Both the position numbers and the translations under genes were made by a program. The notes beneath the pieces were generated by a model, which was not told the DNA's origin, searched no databases, and was given only the letters and a program-made list of their open reading frames with translations. From Balanoglossus misakiensis (lineage: Eukaryota; Hemichordata), in assembly GCA_040954595.2 (NCBI GenBank), contig CM082586.2, positions 12,276,001-12,340,000 on the forward strand: a DNA stretch of 64,000 nucleotides, read 5' to 3'. Positions within the stretch are counted from its first letter, which is position 1. Each line of letters begins with the position of its first letter. This document shows positions 21,293-31,705 of this stretch, piece after piece.

Positions 21293-23278
21293 CAGTCTTC
21301 GGACTGAGCGCGATTCCCATTATCAAAACACCGCAAAGCATGCTGGGAAATTTCAGCACTCATTGACCTCTGTTATGGCGGCCAAGAACCCAGCGTACGT
21401 AGAGAGATTTCAATCCAATTTTTTTCCATGTTTTGAGAGTACTTGACAGATTTCGTTATCTTTGTGAAAATTATTGAAATAAAGCAATAAGAGAATCAAA
21501 GAGATGAATTCGGTAGATTTGCGAAAAATAAAAATAAACGAGTTACCTTTGACCCCTTCTATTTTAGCCTTCAGAGGCATATACCAACTTTGATTTTTTG
21601 TGCCTTTTCATCCAAAGCTTCAATGGACGAGAAAAAACGTGGTATATACTCTATTTCATTAGAACTTTGTTGGAAACTATCGTATATCATGATCAACGAC
21701 TAAATAGAGACTGTGGGACGTCTCCAATTGTTGTTGTTAAATTGGCGATTTTGTAGCAAAATACCGTGATTTTGCCGTGTCGTAGTAAAAAAAATCCAGA
21801 CGCAAATGTCATGCAGAGTGTTTATTTTAATCACTCATCACCTCTTATGCTCATTTTTTCGTTCAGAACATCTTACCCGTAAATTCCACACTTTCTGACA
21901 GGGTCTTCCTGGCACACACTGTTTTTGGGTGAAAATGCAGTGATTTGTTTGATTTTTTGTGCCTTTTCATCCAAAGAGTGAAAACTATTCAAACTCGAAT
22001 TTCTGGGGTCATAGATACTTTATTGTTATCATACGAACCTATTTTAGCTAGTGCTAAGCCTCTAAAAAAATATGCAGCCACTCGAAGTGAGGCGTAAAAC
22101 GTACTTTGTCGATATTTTGGTTATGAATGTTTGTGGGCCTTCAATCAATAATTTATCAGGTACGACCGTCCGCAGTGCCCAAATTACTTACGATACATGT
22201 TGTTATTTCGTAATCACACCGATCGAACACAGATACCTCGCGTGGATGCATGCACCATGTCGTTTTTCAACGGTTTTGTGAATTTAACACCAATTTCAAG
22301 GGAAGTGCTTGCAGTCATGTATCCCACAATCAGCCAAAATAAGACCCCAACAGCGAAAAAAGAGACGCATCTGGAACAAACACGCATATTTACTTTCTCT
22401 TACTTCCGTAAGAACCGCGATTACATGCAGAATTACCCCCACTAGAGCCCATGTGTGTACCCTAATCACATGGGTCAGTCTCTGACACAGAGATATCAAC
22501 ACCCCTTTTATGACGTTCAAGCCTGATGACAGCATCATTGATCAATGGGTGGGTAGATATACTCATAACTGACATGATCTTATATATAAATATTCAGATA
22601 TTTGTTTACAACAAACTTAGATGTATCGAATAAACTTTGAGCAAAAGCGTGAAGCCTTGCCTTTCTTGGCGGGAGATTGACGCATGTTGTTTACGTTACC
22701 ATGGCGCCATAGAAATAGTAACGCTATTTAGCATATCACGTGCACTAAATGACACCCACTGGTTGGCGTATTCAAAAGGTCATAACATTTTGGGGTCATC
22801 AGTCGGCAGACTGAAAGTCATTGAGAAATTGTGGTTTCTCGTCATTCAATTGAGGTTCATTGGTCAGAGAAAGTCGCCTGGGAATCGGCAGGCTTCGCTG
22901 CGTGCTGAATATGCTGAAATAATTGCACCAGCACCATTTTAGCAACCACGATCTGTCAAATTTTGGTCAGTTCCATAGGCATCGCCATGCAATTTGCAGT
23001 GTGGGGCTGGTAAATTCAAGTGTTGATGTTTTTTCTGAGTTAATTTTTGTAAAAAAATCACGTCGGTTTTTGGATTTGTCACAGCGAGTAAGGAACTTAA
23101 TGTCAGTTCTTTGTTAAAAGCTAAGCTCGCTGGATTTTTTTCGTGTTGGAGACACTGCGACTTGTAATTTCTGTTTCCGACCGTAATTTTCCGGACACTC
23201 GACAGCGTAGTCAGCCTTTTTGAATACTTAATGAGTGATAATGGCCACGCCCACTTTGCGCGCTCAGTCCGAAGACTG
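21293..23278. mobile_element. 2.0 kb element with CAGTCTTCGG ends, TSD TAT
   Basis: The perfect 20-base inverted ends are CAGTCTTCGGACTGAGCGCG. The flanks are TAT at 21290-21292 and 23279-23281, and the uninterrupted gtacatatgcc is present in other R copies, which fixes the boundaries. The tip CAGTC-TTCG-GACTG is itself a small hairpin. Short frames inside (22072, 22637 and others) match no transposase I know. The 3-bp duplication is compatible with EnSpm/CACTA, Harbinger or Zator, so the class is left open. Confidence 0.9.
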
Positions 23279-23437
23279 TATGCCATTGGCAGCTTATGGG
23301 TCAGTCAGTGTTGCCCATTGATCTCACGCTATGTGTGTGTTTGTCTGTCTGTCTGTATATGGAAATGTACTCCGGTGTAGACTTTTTCTTGTGTAATCCC
23401 TCAATGGGACAGCCGTGTCCTTGACGCGATTTTTTTC
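23279..23437 (+). repeat. R-family repeat, copy 3, 3' half (second piece)
   Basis: It resumes with tatgccattggcagcttatggg and ends caatgggacagccgtgtccttgacgcg plus a T run, completing the copy interrupted at 21292. Confidence 0.9.
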
Positions 23438-23540
23438 GATGGTAAAGTTGGACCTCTATAGAGGGGACCATTCCGAAGGGGGGGGGAAGGGTTAAAACTT
23501 AACCAATTCTCAATGATATTGATGGTGATGTACTTTGCAG

Positions 23541-23708
23541 GTGTGCGTTACATGTCCTCACAGTATTTAGCAGATAGCAGTCTGAGTGAAGAAATATGTC
23601 AGTTTGATCTCAACAGTACGTGGGGCATTCAGCAGTACCATAGGCAGAGACTGAGACAGAACACCCTCATCTAGTTCACAGGCAGCTCTGGGCAGATCGG
23701 AGTCACCG
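23541..23708 (+). pseudogene. PRKDC: PRKDC exon g (PQR-cluster region), frame disrupted
   Basis: The acceptor is tactttgcag and the donor is gtaaga. After two bases it reads VRYMSSQYLADSSLSEEICQ then FDLNS. Human DNA-PKcs from memory reads [20 protein letters not shown] then FDFST. This is the best match in the window and includes the segment leading to the Ser2056 autophosphorylation cluster. The frame meets TAG at 23672-23674. In a second frame, the one that leaves the exon on a codon boundary, the sequence from about 23655 reads RTPSSSSQAALGRSESP, like human SSQDPRPATGR. A single-base indel between about 23640 and 23671 therefore explains the stop. A donor gtacgt at 23616 could avoid the stop but would drop the conserved SQ segment. 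Confidence 0.85.
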
Positions 23709-23795
23709 GTAAGATATGCAGATATGCAGTTTCGCTCTTTAGTAGTTGGCTGCTGGCACCGTACATTGGAAGTAAAAGTGATTAACCCTATGAAT

Positions 23796-24958
23796 AGTGC
23801 AGGAGCTAAACCCCACATTTTGGCATAATTGTGCACTTTGGGTTAAAAGCATAAAACTTGGTACACTTATGCATTGACCCGTGGCGGCTGTTTTCTGATA
23901 TGGATCCAAAATTACAGCGCCCTCTAGTGGCCAGAAAAAGACATTCATACTTAAAAATTGTGCACTTTGGGTTAAAAGCATGAAATTTGGTACAATTATT
24001 CATTGACCCATGGCGGACATTTTCCAATATGGATCCCAAAAGACAGCGCCCTCTAGTGGCTAGAAACTGACATTTACACTTTTCCCTCCATTAATGACAC
24101 TTTTTGGGCAAGTTTAACACTCAGAGACAGGAATGTGGGTTGTAAAACATGCTTGCTCCCATACATTCCTTTGAATATTATCCTAATCCTGATGTACATG
24201 CATCAGATCAATCTTGTATGTTACTAATTGAACGATTTGTTCTTCGAAATAACAACCAGTTCAATACACAAAGTCATGCAAAGGGGTAATACAACACCTC
24301 TTCTCCAGAAAGTCAAGGGCTCTCGAGAATACAGGCAGCATCTAAAGAACATGTGCTGTGAGAAACCTAGCAAAGCTATATCAAACCAACAGAATCCCAG
24401 TGGAAATCAAGTTGGACAACTCTTAGTCAAGCCCAAGAAAAGAGTCAACCTCAGGAAATCAGTGGCCAAAAGTCATGCACATGATTCTGTAGGTGCTTTA
24501 GGTCTAGTCTGACAGCAGTGGTCATTGTTGCTGTGAAGGAAGATGTAATCAAGATTGATCTGATACATGTATATCAGGATTAGGATAATATACACATGAA
24601 TGTATGGTAGCAAGCATGTTTTACAACCCACATTCCTGTTTCTGAGTGTTACAAATGACCAAAAAGTGCCATTAATGGGGGAAAGTGTGAATGTCAGTTT
24701 CTGGCCACAAGAGGGCGCTGTCATTTTGGATCCATATCATAAAATGGCCGCCATGGGTCAATGCATAAGTGTACCAAGTTTCAGGCTTTTAACCCGAAGT
24801 GCACGGTTTTTAAGTATGAATGTCTGTTTCTGGCCACTAGAGGGCGCTGTCATTTTGGATCCATATCAGAAAATGGCCGCCATGGGTCAATGCATAAGTG
24901 TACCAAGTTTCAAGCTTTTAACCCAAAGTGCACGATTTTTTTGTTAACTGCCCCACTA
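23796..24958 (+). mobile_element. foldback element, full copy 1, TSD GAAT
   Basis: The element runs AGTGCAGGAGCTAA...GTTAACTGCCCCACTA, flanked by GAAT at 23792-23795 and 24959-24962. Each arm is over 400 bases and contains two tandem repeats of about 120 bases around ttgtgcactttgggttaaaagc. The arms are inverted copies. The loop (about 24215-24550) holds a 94-codon frame. Four CTCF-like motifs lie at 23917-23930, 24046-24059, 24705-24718 and 24834-24847, the first two reversed relative to the last two. Confidence 0.9.
24228..24512 (+). CDS. 94-residue frame in foldback loop, copy 1
   Basis: The frame runs MNDLFFEITTSSIHKVMQRG to a TGA. It contains a middle part LQKVKGSREYRQHLKNMCCE and a basic tail LLVKPKKRVNLRKSVAKSHA. 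The same frame is kept in the copies at 33834 and 49323, but those are too similar to show selection. The family is unrecognised. It could be a captured exon or a chance frame in the spacer of a non-autonomous element. No promoter is visible. Confidence 0.3.
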   Translation: MNDLFFEITTSSIHKVMQRGNTTPLLQKVKGSREYRQHLKNMCCEKPSKAISNQQNPSGNQVGQLLVKPKKRVNLRKSVAKSHAHDSVGALGLV

Positions 24959-25116
24959 GAATAGGCCCTACTGAGAAACAAGCACTTGGTAGCCTAACAG
25001 GCCTGGGTGCCAGGATTCTAGGCACCCCGGAAATCACAACAGTTTCAACCGACTTGGCAGCGTTTTTCCATTGGAATATTATCATGTTTGGCACATTATT
25101 TTTGCCCTGAATTTTT

Positions 25117-27167
25117 AGGGGACCAAGCGCCCTCAGGCGCTTGGTCCCCTTCTGTTATTGCTGGAGTTTTTCTTCTTTCTCCTTGAGTTGTTTTTTTTGC
25201 TCACGTTTTTCTCTGAAATTCCGGCAGCTGCGCCTATGAAATTTGGCACGGTGGTTGGGGCCCATGAGTACTGGTGCACCTGCCCTTTGAATTTGTAATT
25301 AGTCACGTGACTTGGTCGCTATAATCGAGCGAAATTTTCAAATTGACCTAATTTGCACGTTAATGGGGGCATGTACATTCTTTTCACGATTTTTGTAGAC
25401 CATGTGGCCAAAATCCCATGTGCCAAATTTCAAGGTCCTAGGCCACGTCGATTTTGAGAAGAAGATTTTTGTAATATTTTTCTCATTATTGGTGGGCTGA
25501 GGACGGACACTGGGGCATCGGACTTTGACCGTCATTACGTAATGTTCTGGAGATCTCATTAGCAGGCTACTCACTTCTGGCGGGTTGCAGTAGTCCTTGG
25601 AAAATCGGCTGAAATATGTAAACAGACCAGTGATTATTTTCAACGGAATTAATTTTTAGACAACACATTATCGGAGTTCAGGCTGTGTTAGGGCGTTTTA
25701 TTGAATTACGCTGCGTTTGTTAGCTGTTGCCGTTCAAATGTTTCTATCCAGACCCGGCTACATTGGTTAACATTCAATGTAATGCGGCAGCGGACTTTGA
25801 CCCTCAGTCGCTAATGTGGCTGAAATACGTCAGCAGACCAGTGATTTTCTTGCACGAAGGGAGTATGGTACCAGCAATAATCAGAGATCAGGCTTCGTTG
25901 CCGTTCAAAAGTTCCTACATGTACTTAAGTCGTGACGTTGCAACTGAATGTTCAGTATGGGGGTTGGCCCACAGGTGGCCGTGGGGGTTATCAGGTCGCC
26001 CGTAATGGCACGCAGCTTCATGCAGCTGTATGGGACCAAAATAATACGCCCGATTCGAGGGTCACCTGTGACACCTGCGTAACTCAATTATGTGCATGCG
26101 TAATTGTGGGGTCAATAAAAGGGATACTAGTGTGGTATTTGTTGCACATGGATCAATATGAAGTCCGATTTTCCTGTCAAGTTATGGGCGACTTAATCTG
26201 ACATTTCACCTACTTTTACTTACTGAGCATCCACAGCAGATGTATGCAGCTTTGGCGTGGGGGGGGGGGGCATATACGGATGGGACCATAATGATATACC
26301 AAAGGCGGGGTCACCTGTTGCACCTGCCTAAGTCATTGATTTTGGACATTTAATTGGACACTAACCAACAGGGCAATAGGTGTGGTTTTTTTCCACAGGG
26401 ACGAATGTAAGTGTGAGTTTGTTTTTGCCCAAATGTATAAGTTGATTTGGATGACCTCTGTCCTACAGTGCCATAGCTCAGCCCGTTGTACAGGTGCAGC
26501 TTTGGTATTTGGAGGGATGACACTATCATGAAATGCCAAATACAGGGGGATACCTGCGACACCTGCTTGATTCATGTATTACGTGCATACCTAATGGTAG
26601 GCAAAGTGAAAGGGCTGCAAATGTAGGATTTGTTGCACATGACATAAACAGGAACGAAAATTTTTTGTCAAATTTTTGGGTGACCTCAGGTGTCCATTGA
26701 CCTGCTTTCCATATGTTAGCACGCACATCATATATAGCCAGGTGTTTGGAGGGGTAGGGTAGGACCCTCTGCGTCATGAAATGCTAAATTTCTTGGGGCA
26801 CCTGTTACTTACTTGCGTAACTCATTATTATGGCCATATCTAATTTGACAAACCCAAACAGCGAGGATTTTCTGTTGTCTTGAATATGAACCAAATTTTG
26901 AATATAACCTAATTTTTGGCCCAATTTTTGGGTACCCTCAGCTGACCTTTGAAGTATACTTGCTGAAGAACTTACAACGTGGAAGTTCACCTTTGGTTGT
27001 TGTGTTTGTACTTGTAAGACATCCATTTCGGGTGGTTGCCTACTTCCCCATATCTCCACATCCACAGCAAATACAGCCTACGCATTTGAATGGTACAACC
27101 CTGAATGGACTCTAATGGTTATTAACTCTATGCTTGGGCCCCTTCAATGCTGCTTGCAGCTTTAATT
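25117..27167 (+). repeat. diverged copy of hairpin + 238-bp-unit composite
   Basis: It opens with the hairpin aggggaccaagcg/cgcttggtcccct (25117-25150). A diverged first module (gtagaccatgtggcc, gattttgagaagaagattttt) and then degenerate 238-bp-type units (ggtcacctgtgacacctg near 26060) follow. It closes with cttgggcccc...gctgcttgcagctttaattaa at about 27167. Divergence is much higher than in the 10.7-15.4 kb array, so this is an older insertion. Confidence 0.7.
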
Positions 27168-27241
27168 AAATTTTGGGTAGTGTATCTCTTTAAGGTGGTA
27201 TTGCATGAAAAGTTGTGATTTTTGCCAAATTTTACTTTTTA

Positions 27242-27826
27242 GGTCCCTTTGGTGGGACCTTATGGGATCGGTTGCGTCTGTATGTATGTATGGATGGATG
27301 GATGGATGTACAGTGTATGTCTGTATGTCAGTCCACATCAAAAACTTAAAAACCGCTGCATGTATCACCTTGATATTTGGTGTGCAGATGCAGGCTCGGC
27401 TGTAGATGGGAGTTTGTTCAAATGAAGTTGTCATTGCCAAAAATATGCAAATTAGCTGGAAAAATGTGAATTTGGTCAAAACTCGGTAACTCAAGAACTA
27501 CTGGTCAGATTGCTTTGCAAAGTGGTGTGTATTTACTTTATTGAGTTGTTTTAATTAGGCAGGAAGTTCCCTGGTGTGATTGATTTACACAGCAAATTCC
27601 TGAATGATTGTATTGGCTAAGTTTTAAAGAGGCGAGCTGTTCTATTTAGTGTATGTACAGTACATATGCCATTGGCAGCTTATGGGTCAGTCAGTGCTTG
27701 CCCATTGATCTCTCGCTATGTGTGTGTGTGTCTGTCTGTCTGTCTGTATATGGCCATGTACTCCGGTGTAGACTTTTTCTTGTGTAATAACGCAATGGGA
27801 CCACCGTGTCCTTGACGCGATTTTTT
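27242..27826 (+). repeat. R-family repeat, copy 4
   Basis: It starts ggtccctttggtgggacc, with the first hairpin loop shortened. It has a short TGTA/TGGA run, the standard body, then a (TCTG)n run, and ends caatgggaccaccgtgtccttgacgcga plus a T run. Confidence 0.9.
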
Positions 27827-28157
27827 ACATAAATCGGTAGGTCTAATACTGATCCACATTCTGACTGATGCGTCTTGGCGGAAATGGTGCATAATCACCC
27901 CAAAATAGCACTTTTCTGAATGAGTCCACAGCTTAACAAATAGGTGTCAACAATGCAAATGTCCGTTTTTCTCAGTTTGCATTTTCGCTGCTCTTGACAA
28001 CTTCAGAAGAATTTAGCTTCGCTCTGCATTGGCCGAATTTGCTCAAATTTTAACAGGGGATTGTGTATGACCCATCCAACAAAATAGGTCACTTGTTTAG
28101 CTTCATGACAAGAAGAAACTTGCATTTAAACCCCTCTGTTTCTTTCTATTTGGCCAG
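27827..28157. other. intron, no feature seen
   Basis: AT-rich sequence ending in a pyrimidine-rich stretch (tttctttctatttggccag) that serves as the acceptor of PRKDC exon h. Confidence 0.4.
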
Positions 28158-28306
28158 GAACCATCAGCCATTGTGAAAGAAGATTACATGGAAATGGTTG
28201 GGAATGGATGAATTGAATCAACATGAATCAACATGAATGCATGGCCACTGTGACAGCCGTGTTGAAACACATGGAAAGAAATAACATCATCCCTCAAGTG
28301 GAAAAG
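28158..28306 (+). pseudogene. PRKDC: PRKDC exon h, disrupted by two 10-bp duplications
   Basis: The acceptor is tttggccag and the donor is gtaaat. The conserved content appears in three successive frames: EPSAIVKEDYMEM, then MDELNQHE, then NQHECMATVTAVLKHMERNN. Human, from memory, has [20 protein letters not shown] followed by CMAPLTALVKHM, so orthology is clear. The frame changes come from two 10-base near-direct duplications: ggaaatggtt/gggaatggat and aatcaacatg repeated exactly. Every frame contains a stop. Without the two extra decamers the exon would be 129 bases in phase 0 at both ends. Combined with the one-base shift in exon g, the net surplus is 21 bases, so the frame is back in register for exon i. 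The coordinate of the first base may be off by two. Confidence 0.85.
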
Positions 28307-28489
28307 GTAAATTGTCACCTGTTGATTTTGACAGGCCAAAAATTTGTGCTGATTGAAGCCTTTCATCCTTTGCTATAAAAGCCAGAAAGCCTTATCTTAT
28401 AGTTGAAATGACTTGATCAAATGAAATCAAAATAGATATTGCCATAGAAAACATTTGCACAACACCAGGAATTTCAATTTATTAATTAA

Positions 28490-30015
28490 CCCTTAAAACG
28501 CCATGCCCGAATATATATTCGTACATGTCACACTGGCGCCCTCTGTCGCGCCCGAATATATTCGTACACAAGTCTCACTCATCCCCCCTCAGTTTAGAAT
28601 GTGATTTCCCGCTATTTTGAAGTCCCCTGACAAAGATCTCCTTCTTATAACCTTTGAACCTTGTTTTCTACCATATATGGAATAAATCATTACATCATCC
28701 ATTCCCTAAATAGAAACTTGGGTTAATTTATGCGAACTTTTCTACGTTGGCAAACTTTATGAATGGAATGTAAAGGTCATGATCCCAACGGCTGGCCGTC
28801 CTCGCGATACTAGGCAGTGTTTTGAAATGAAGGAATAGTAAACATGTTATTTTGTCCCCAAAATATTTTCAGATAATGATAAAAGAAAAGATTTGGTGAT
28901 TTTTTGAAGTTTTGAGAAAAATATGATGTTAATATAGATCGAGTGTAAATTTTGAAGTAGGTCATAAGGTCACGAGACGAGGTCAAGAGACAGTGCAGAT
29001 CGGAGGATCAGAAACTGCCATAAGAGTTCAAAAAGCTACGTAATTTTTGCCAACTACACCAAAATGGTCAAATGGCACATGATGTCACCTACTGAAAGTA
29101 AAATTTGGTGTGTTTTTTATGTTTGATCTCTTATCCAGACGATCGAGGCCGGCCTTTTCGCATGTAAGTTTGTATGTCGGCCGATACATGATTTTGACGG
29201 TTACGGTAAACAAATTTCACAGCATATCGCTGATCTCATTTTTATTCTTGTGGATGAGAGTATCATGAATTTCACTGTCCACTTTTCAAAAACACTTACA
29301 AAAAACTCTGCTAAGATATACTTCTGTTGAAAATACTCTTCAGTACAAATTAATATAGTTGCACATGCATTTACCCGCATGCGATATTGGGTAGTGACAG
29401 TGGTACGGTTAGACTTAGTTGTTATTTGTAAGTTGACACACAATTTATTTGAAATGAAGCAAAGATGTGGTCTATTTGTTTTTTCCCAGAGTATTGCAAT
29501 GATGTTGTTTTGCCGTTTTTTTTATTATTTTGTTGATAACTTTTGTTTTTGATCTACATGTATTGAGTCATTTCAGGTCAATAGTAAAATATTTTTATTT
29601 ACATATGCAAATGTACGTTTGTTTATTGTTTGTTTATGTTTACCAAAATAAAATAAACAAAATGATGATTTCAAAATATGAAGATGCACATTCTTAAAAT
29701 GTTCTGCAAGTTTGACAGCAATTCAACAATTTGTTTAAATTTTACAGCCTAATAAATATTTTCATAAATTTTTTGACCAAAAATGGATGTTTTAGCCCTT
29801 TTTTACAGATTTTAGGTGACATAACATAGACATCAATATAACTGTTGGCTTCTCCGTTTTATGTAGATGGAAATTCATATAAGGTTTACAGTTTTTTTTC
29901 ACACAGACAGAGAACTATAGTCAGTTCAAATAGATGAAACATATCTTTGGTATGTTCTGAAAATATCTTGGCAGTGGGGAGAAGCAGTGCATCAAAGTCT
30001 ATGGCATTGTAAGGG
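28490..30015. mobile_element. piggyBac-like non-autonomous element at TTAA
   Basis: TTAA at 28486-28489 and 30016-30019 flank ends CCCTTAAAACGCCAT and ATGGCATTGTAAGGG. These are inverted copies with two mismatches in 15. TTAA duplication and CCCTT ends are the hallmarks of piggyBac. The 1.5 kb interior is AT-rich and has no transposase frame. It sits in the intron between PRKDC exons h and i. Confidence 0.85.
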
Positions 30016-30186
30016 TTAAATTTGATTGAACAGAAACACATTTTGCATGTAATTATGCTTGGACATGTTTAGATTTAATAATAACATAATTATCCATATT
30101 GCATACTAACAATGTTCAAACCTGATTATGAAAACCAAATTTTGGATCACTTTGCCATTAATTTTTTATGTTTAAAACACAAACAG

Positions 30187-30306
30187 GGGACAAAACCTAC
30201 AGAGATGCCAGGATGGATGTCATATTTGAATAAAAAGCTGACCAGCTCATCTACTCATATCGATGTCAAGTTATTCATTATCAAGCTGATTGTCAATACA
30301 GCAGAG
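30187..30306 (+). CDS. PRKDC: PRKDC (DNA-PKcs) HEAT-region exon i
   Basis: The exon is 120 bases, phase 0 to phase 0, between cacaaacag and gtaaaa. It reads TEMPGWMSYLNKKLTSSSTH, then IDVKLFIIKLIVNTAE. The human segment from memory is [20 protein letters not shown], then LNIRLFLAKLVINTEE. WM-x-x-L-x-x-KL and KL-I/V-x-NT-x-E leave no doubt. The exon is intact and joins in frame to exon j. Confidence 0.9.
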
Positions 30307-30529
30307 GTAAAAAAAATGGCAGAGTTTCAAGTTTGTTATTTGCACACAGAGATTAGATAGAAGACGAAGACTAGCAGTGATGGGTATAATCATTTGAAAA
30401 GAAAGCAATGGGGGAAACAATTGAAAATGTGAAACTTGAAAAAAAACACGGATGAGAGAGGAAAGTCATAATGTCTTATTTTCATAAATTTGCAAAATCT
30501 TTGATGAACTGCTGGTCAGTTCTTTTAAA

Positions 30530-31010
30530 TTTTGTATGCAGGTTCCTGGGGCTAACCTAAGAAAGGTTTGTCCAAACTGTGCCAGCTGTGGTGAAATTTG
30601 TATTTTTGGGTCTTTGTGGTTTTTGGTTTACAAATTTTTTTCTAAAACTGCTTGTCTGAATTCTTTGACATTTGGTGTGCATGTTCCTGGGGGTGATCTA
30701 AGGAAAACTGGTTCAAAATCTGGGGTATCTTTTGAGCGATTTTTGCTGTTATTGTTACAAAAACCTTCTTCTCCGAGTCTGAAAATGCTTCTCTGTTCTT
30801 TGTAGTTTGGTATGCAGGTTCTTGGGGCTAACTTAAGTAAAGTTTGTGCAATTTGTGGTGAAATTTGGATATTTGTAATTTGGGACAATGATGCTGTTTT
30901 TTGGTAAAAATTCTTCTTAGAATTGCTTGTTTGATCACCTTAAAATTTAGGGTGTGGGTACCTAGGGGTGATTCTACGTCAGATTGGTGCAAGTTTAGAA
31001 ACATTTTGCC
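30530..31010 (+). repeat. degenerate tandem repeat, about 140-bp period
   Basis: The phrase tttggtatgcaggttcctggggctaa...gtttgtcc recurs in diverged form near 30533, 30671, 30808 and 30947. It is intronic and non-coding. Confidence 0.65.
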
Positions 31011-31330
31011 CTACTTTTATATTTTAATATAAAGGGTATCTTGATTTTGCCCTATTGCTCTGTTGTCAAGTTTTTCCTGTTCTCATGCGAAGTTGTTTAT
31101 AAGTTTCACAGCAGTGTTGCATCAGCCACTAGATTGCTTGTCTGGGATTCTGTTTTGAATATGAATTGATCCAGTTTGTTTGTTGTTGATGTATTTCACC
31201 TAGCCTGGACAGTGTCATTGATAGTTACTTGTTATGTTTTAAACAATGTGATATATTTATTCTGTACCAAAGCAGAGAAAAAACACAATTGTAGGTGACA
31301 AGTAACTTTGAAACCATCATCTATTTGTAG

Positions 31331-31474
31331 GTTTTCCGTCCCTATGCAAAGTTTTGGTTCACACCATTGATGCAATGGTTGATAAGTGATCAGACGTGTG
31401 GTCATGGAATCCATTACATGATCAGAGATGTCATGGTGGTTATGTTGATGTGGGCAACTACAGCAACGCCTGAG
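31331..31474 (+). CDS. PRKDC: PRKDC (DNA-PKcs) HEAT-region exon j
   Basis: The exon is 144 bases (48 codons) between ctatttgtag and gtaaga. It reads VFRPYAKFWFTPLMQWLISD, then GHGIHYMIRDVMVVMLMWATTATPE as a continuation. Human, from memory, is [20 protein letters not shown], then [20 protein letters not shown]. Identity over VFRPYAK and GIHYM is very high. This is the last PRKDC exon found. The next human segment (VPKDEVLANRLLNFLM) is not recognisable downstream, where the window passes into mobile DNA and EGF-like exons. Confidence 0.9.
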
Positions 31475-31509
31475 GTAAGAATTAAAGAGACAAATAGATG
31501 ATTGTATGA

Positions 31510-31705
31510 TGTGAGAGTAAAAATCTCACTGAAATGAATAAATGGTGGAGACCGGTTATTTCAAGTCTGCAAGCGGGATAGAAGTTGTGTGTGGTTGAAA
31601 GTTGATTCGCAATATATCCACATGTACATTAACATAAAAGGTGTCTTGTATCAAACATAATAAATGGAAAAAGGGCAGCGAGAGAGAGACTTTGTCCCTT
31701 TAAGA
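31510..31705. repeat. partial copy of the 4949-type MITE
   Basis: It shares gagagtaaaaatctc, gggatagaagttgtgtgtgg, atatatccacatgta and gagagagactttgtcccttt with the right half of the repeat at 4949-5290. Confidence 0.75.

Noticed and set aside
24473-24947. Frames of 83-115 codons across the foldback arms
   Set aside because: They read the arm tandem repeats (QKMAAMGQCISVPSF twice) and appear in both strands, as expected for inverted repeats.
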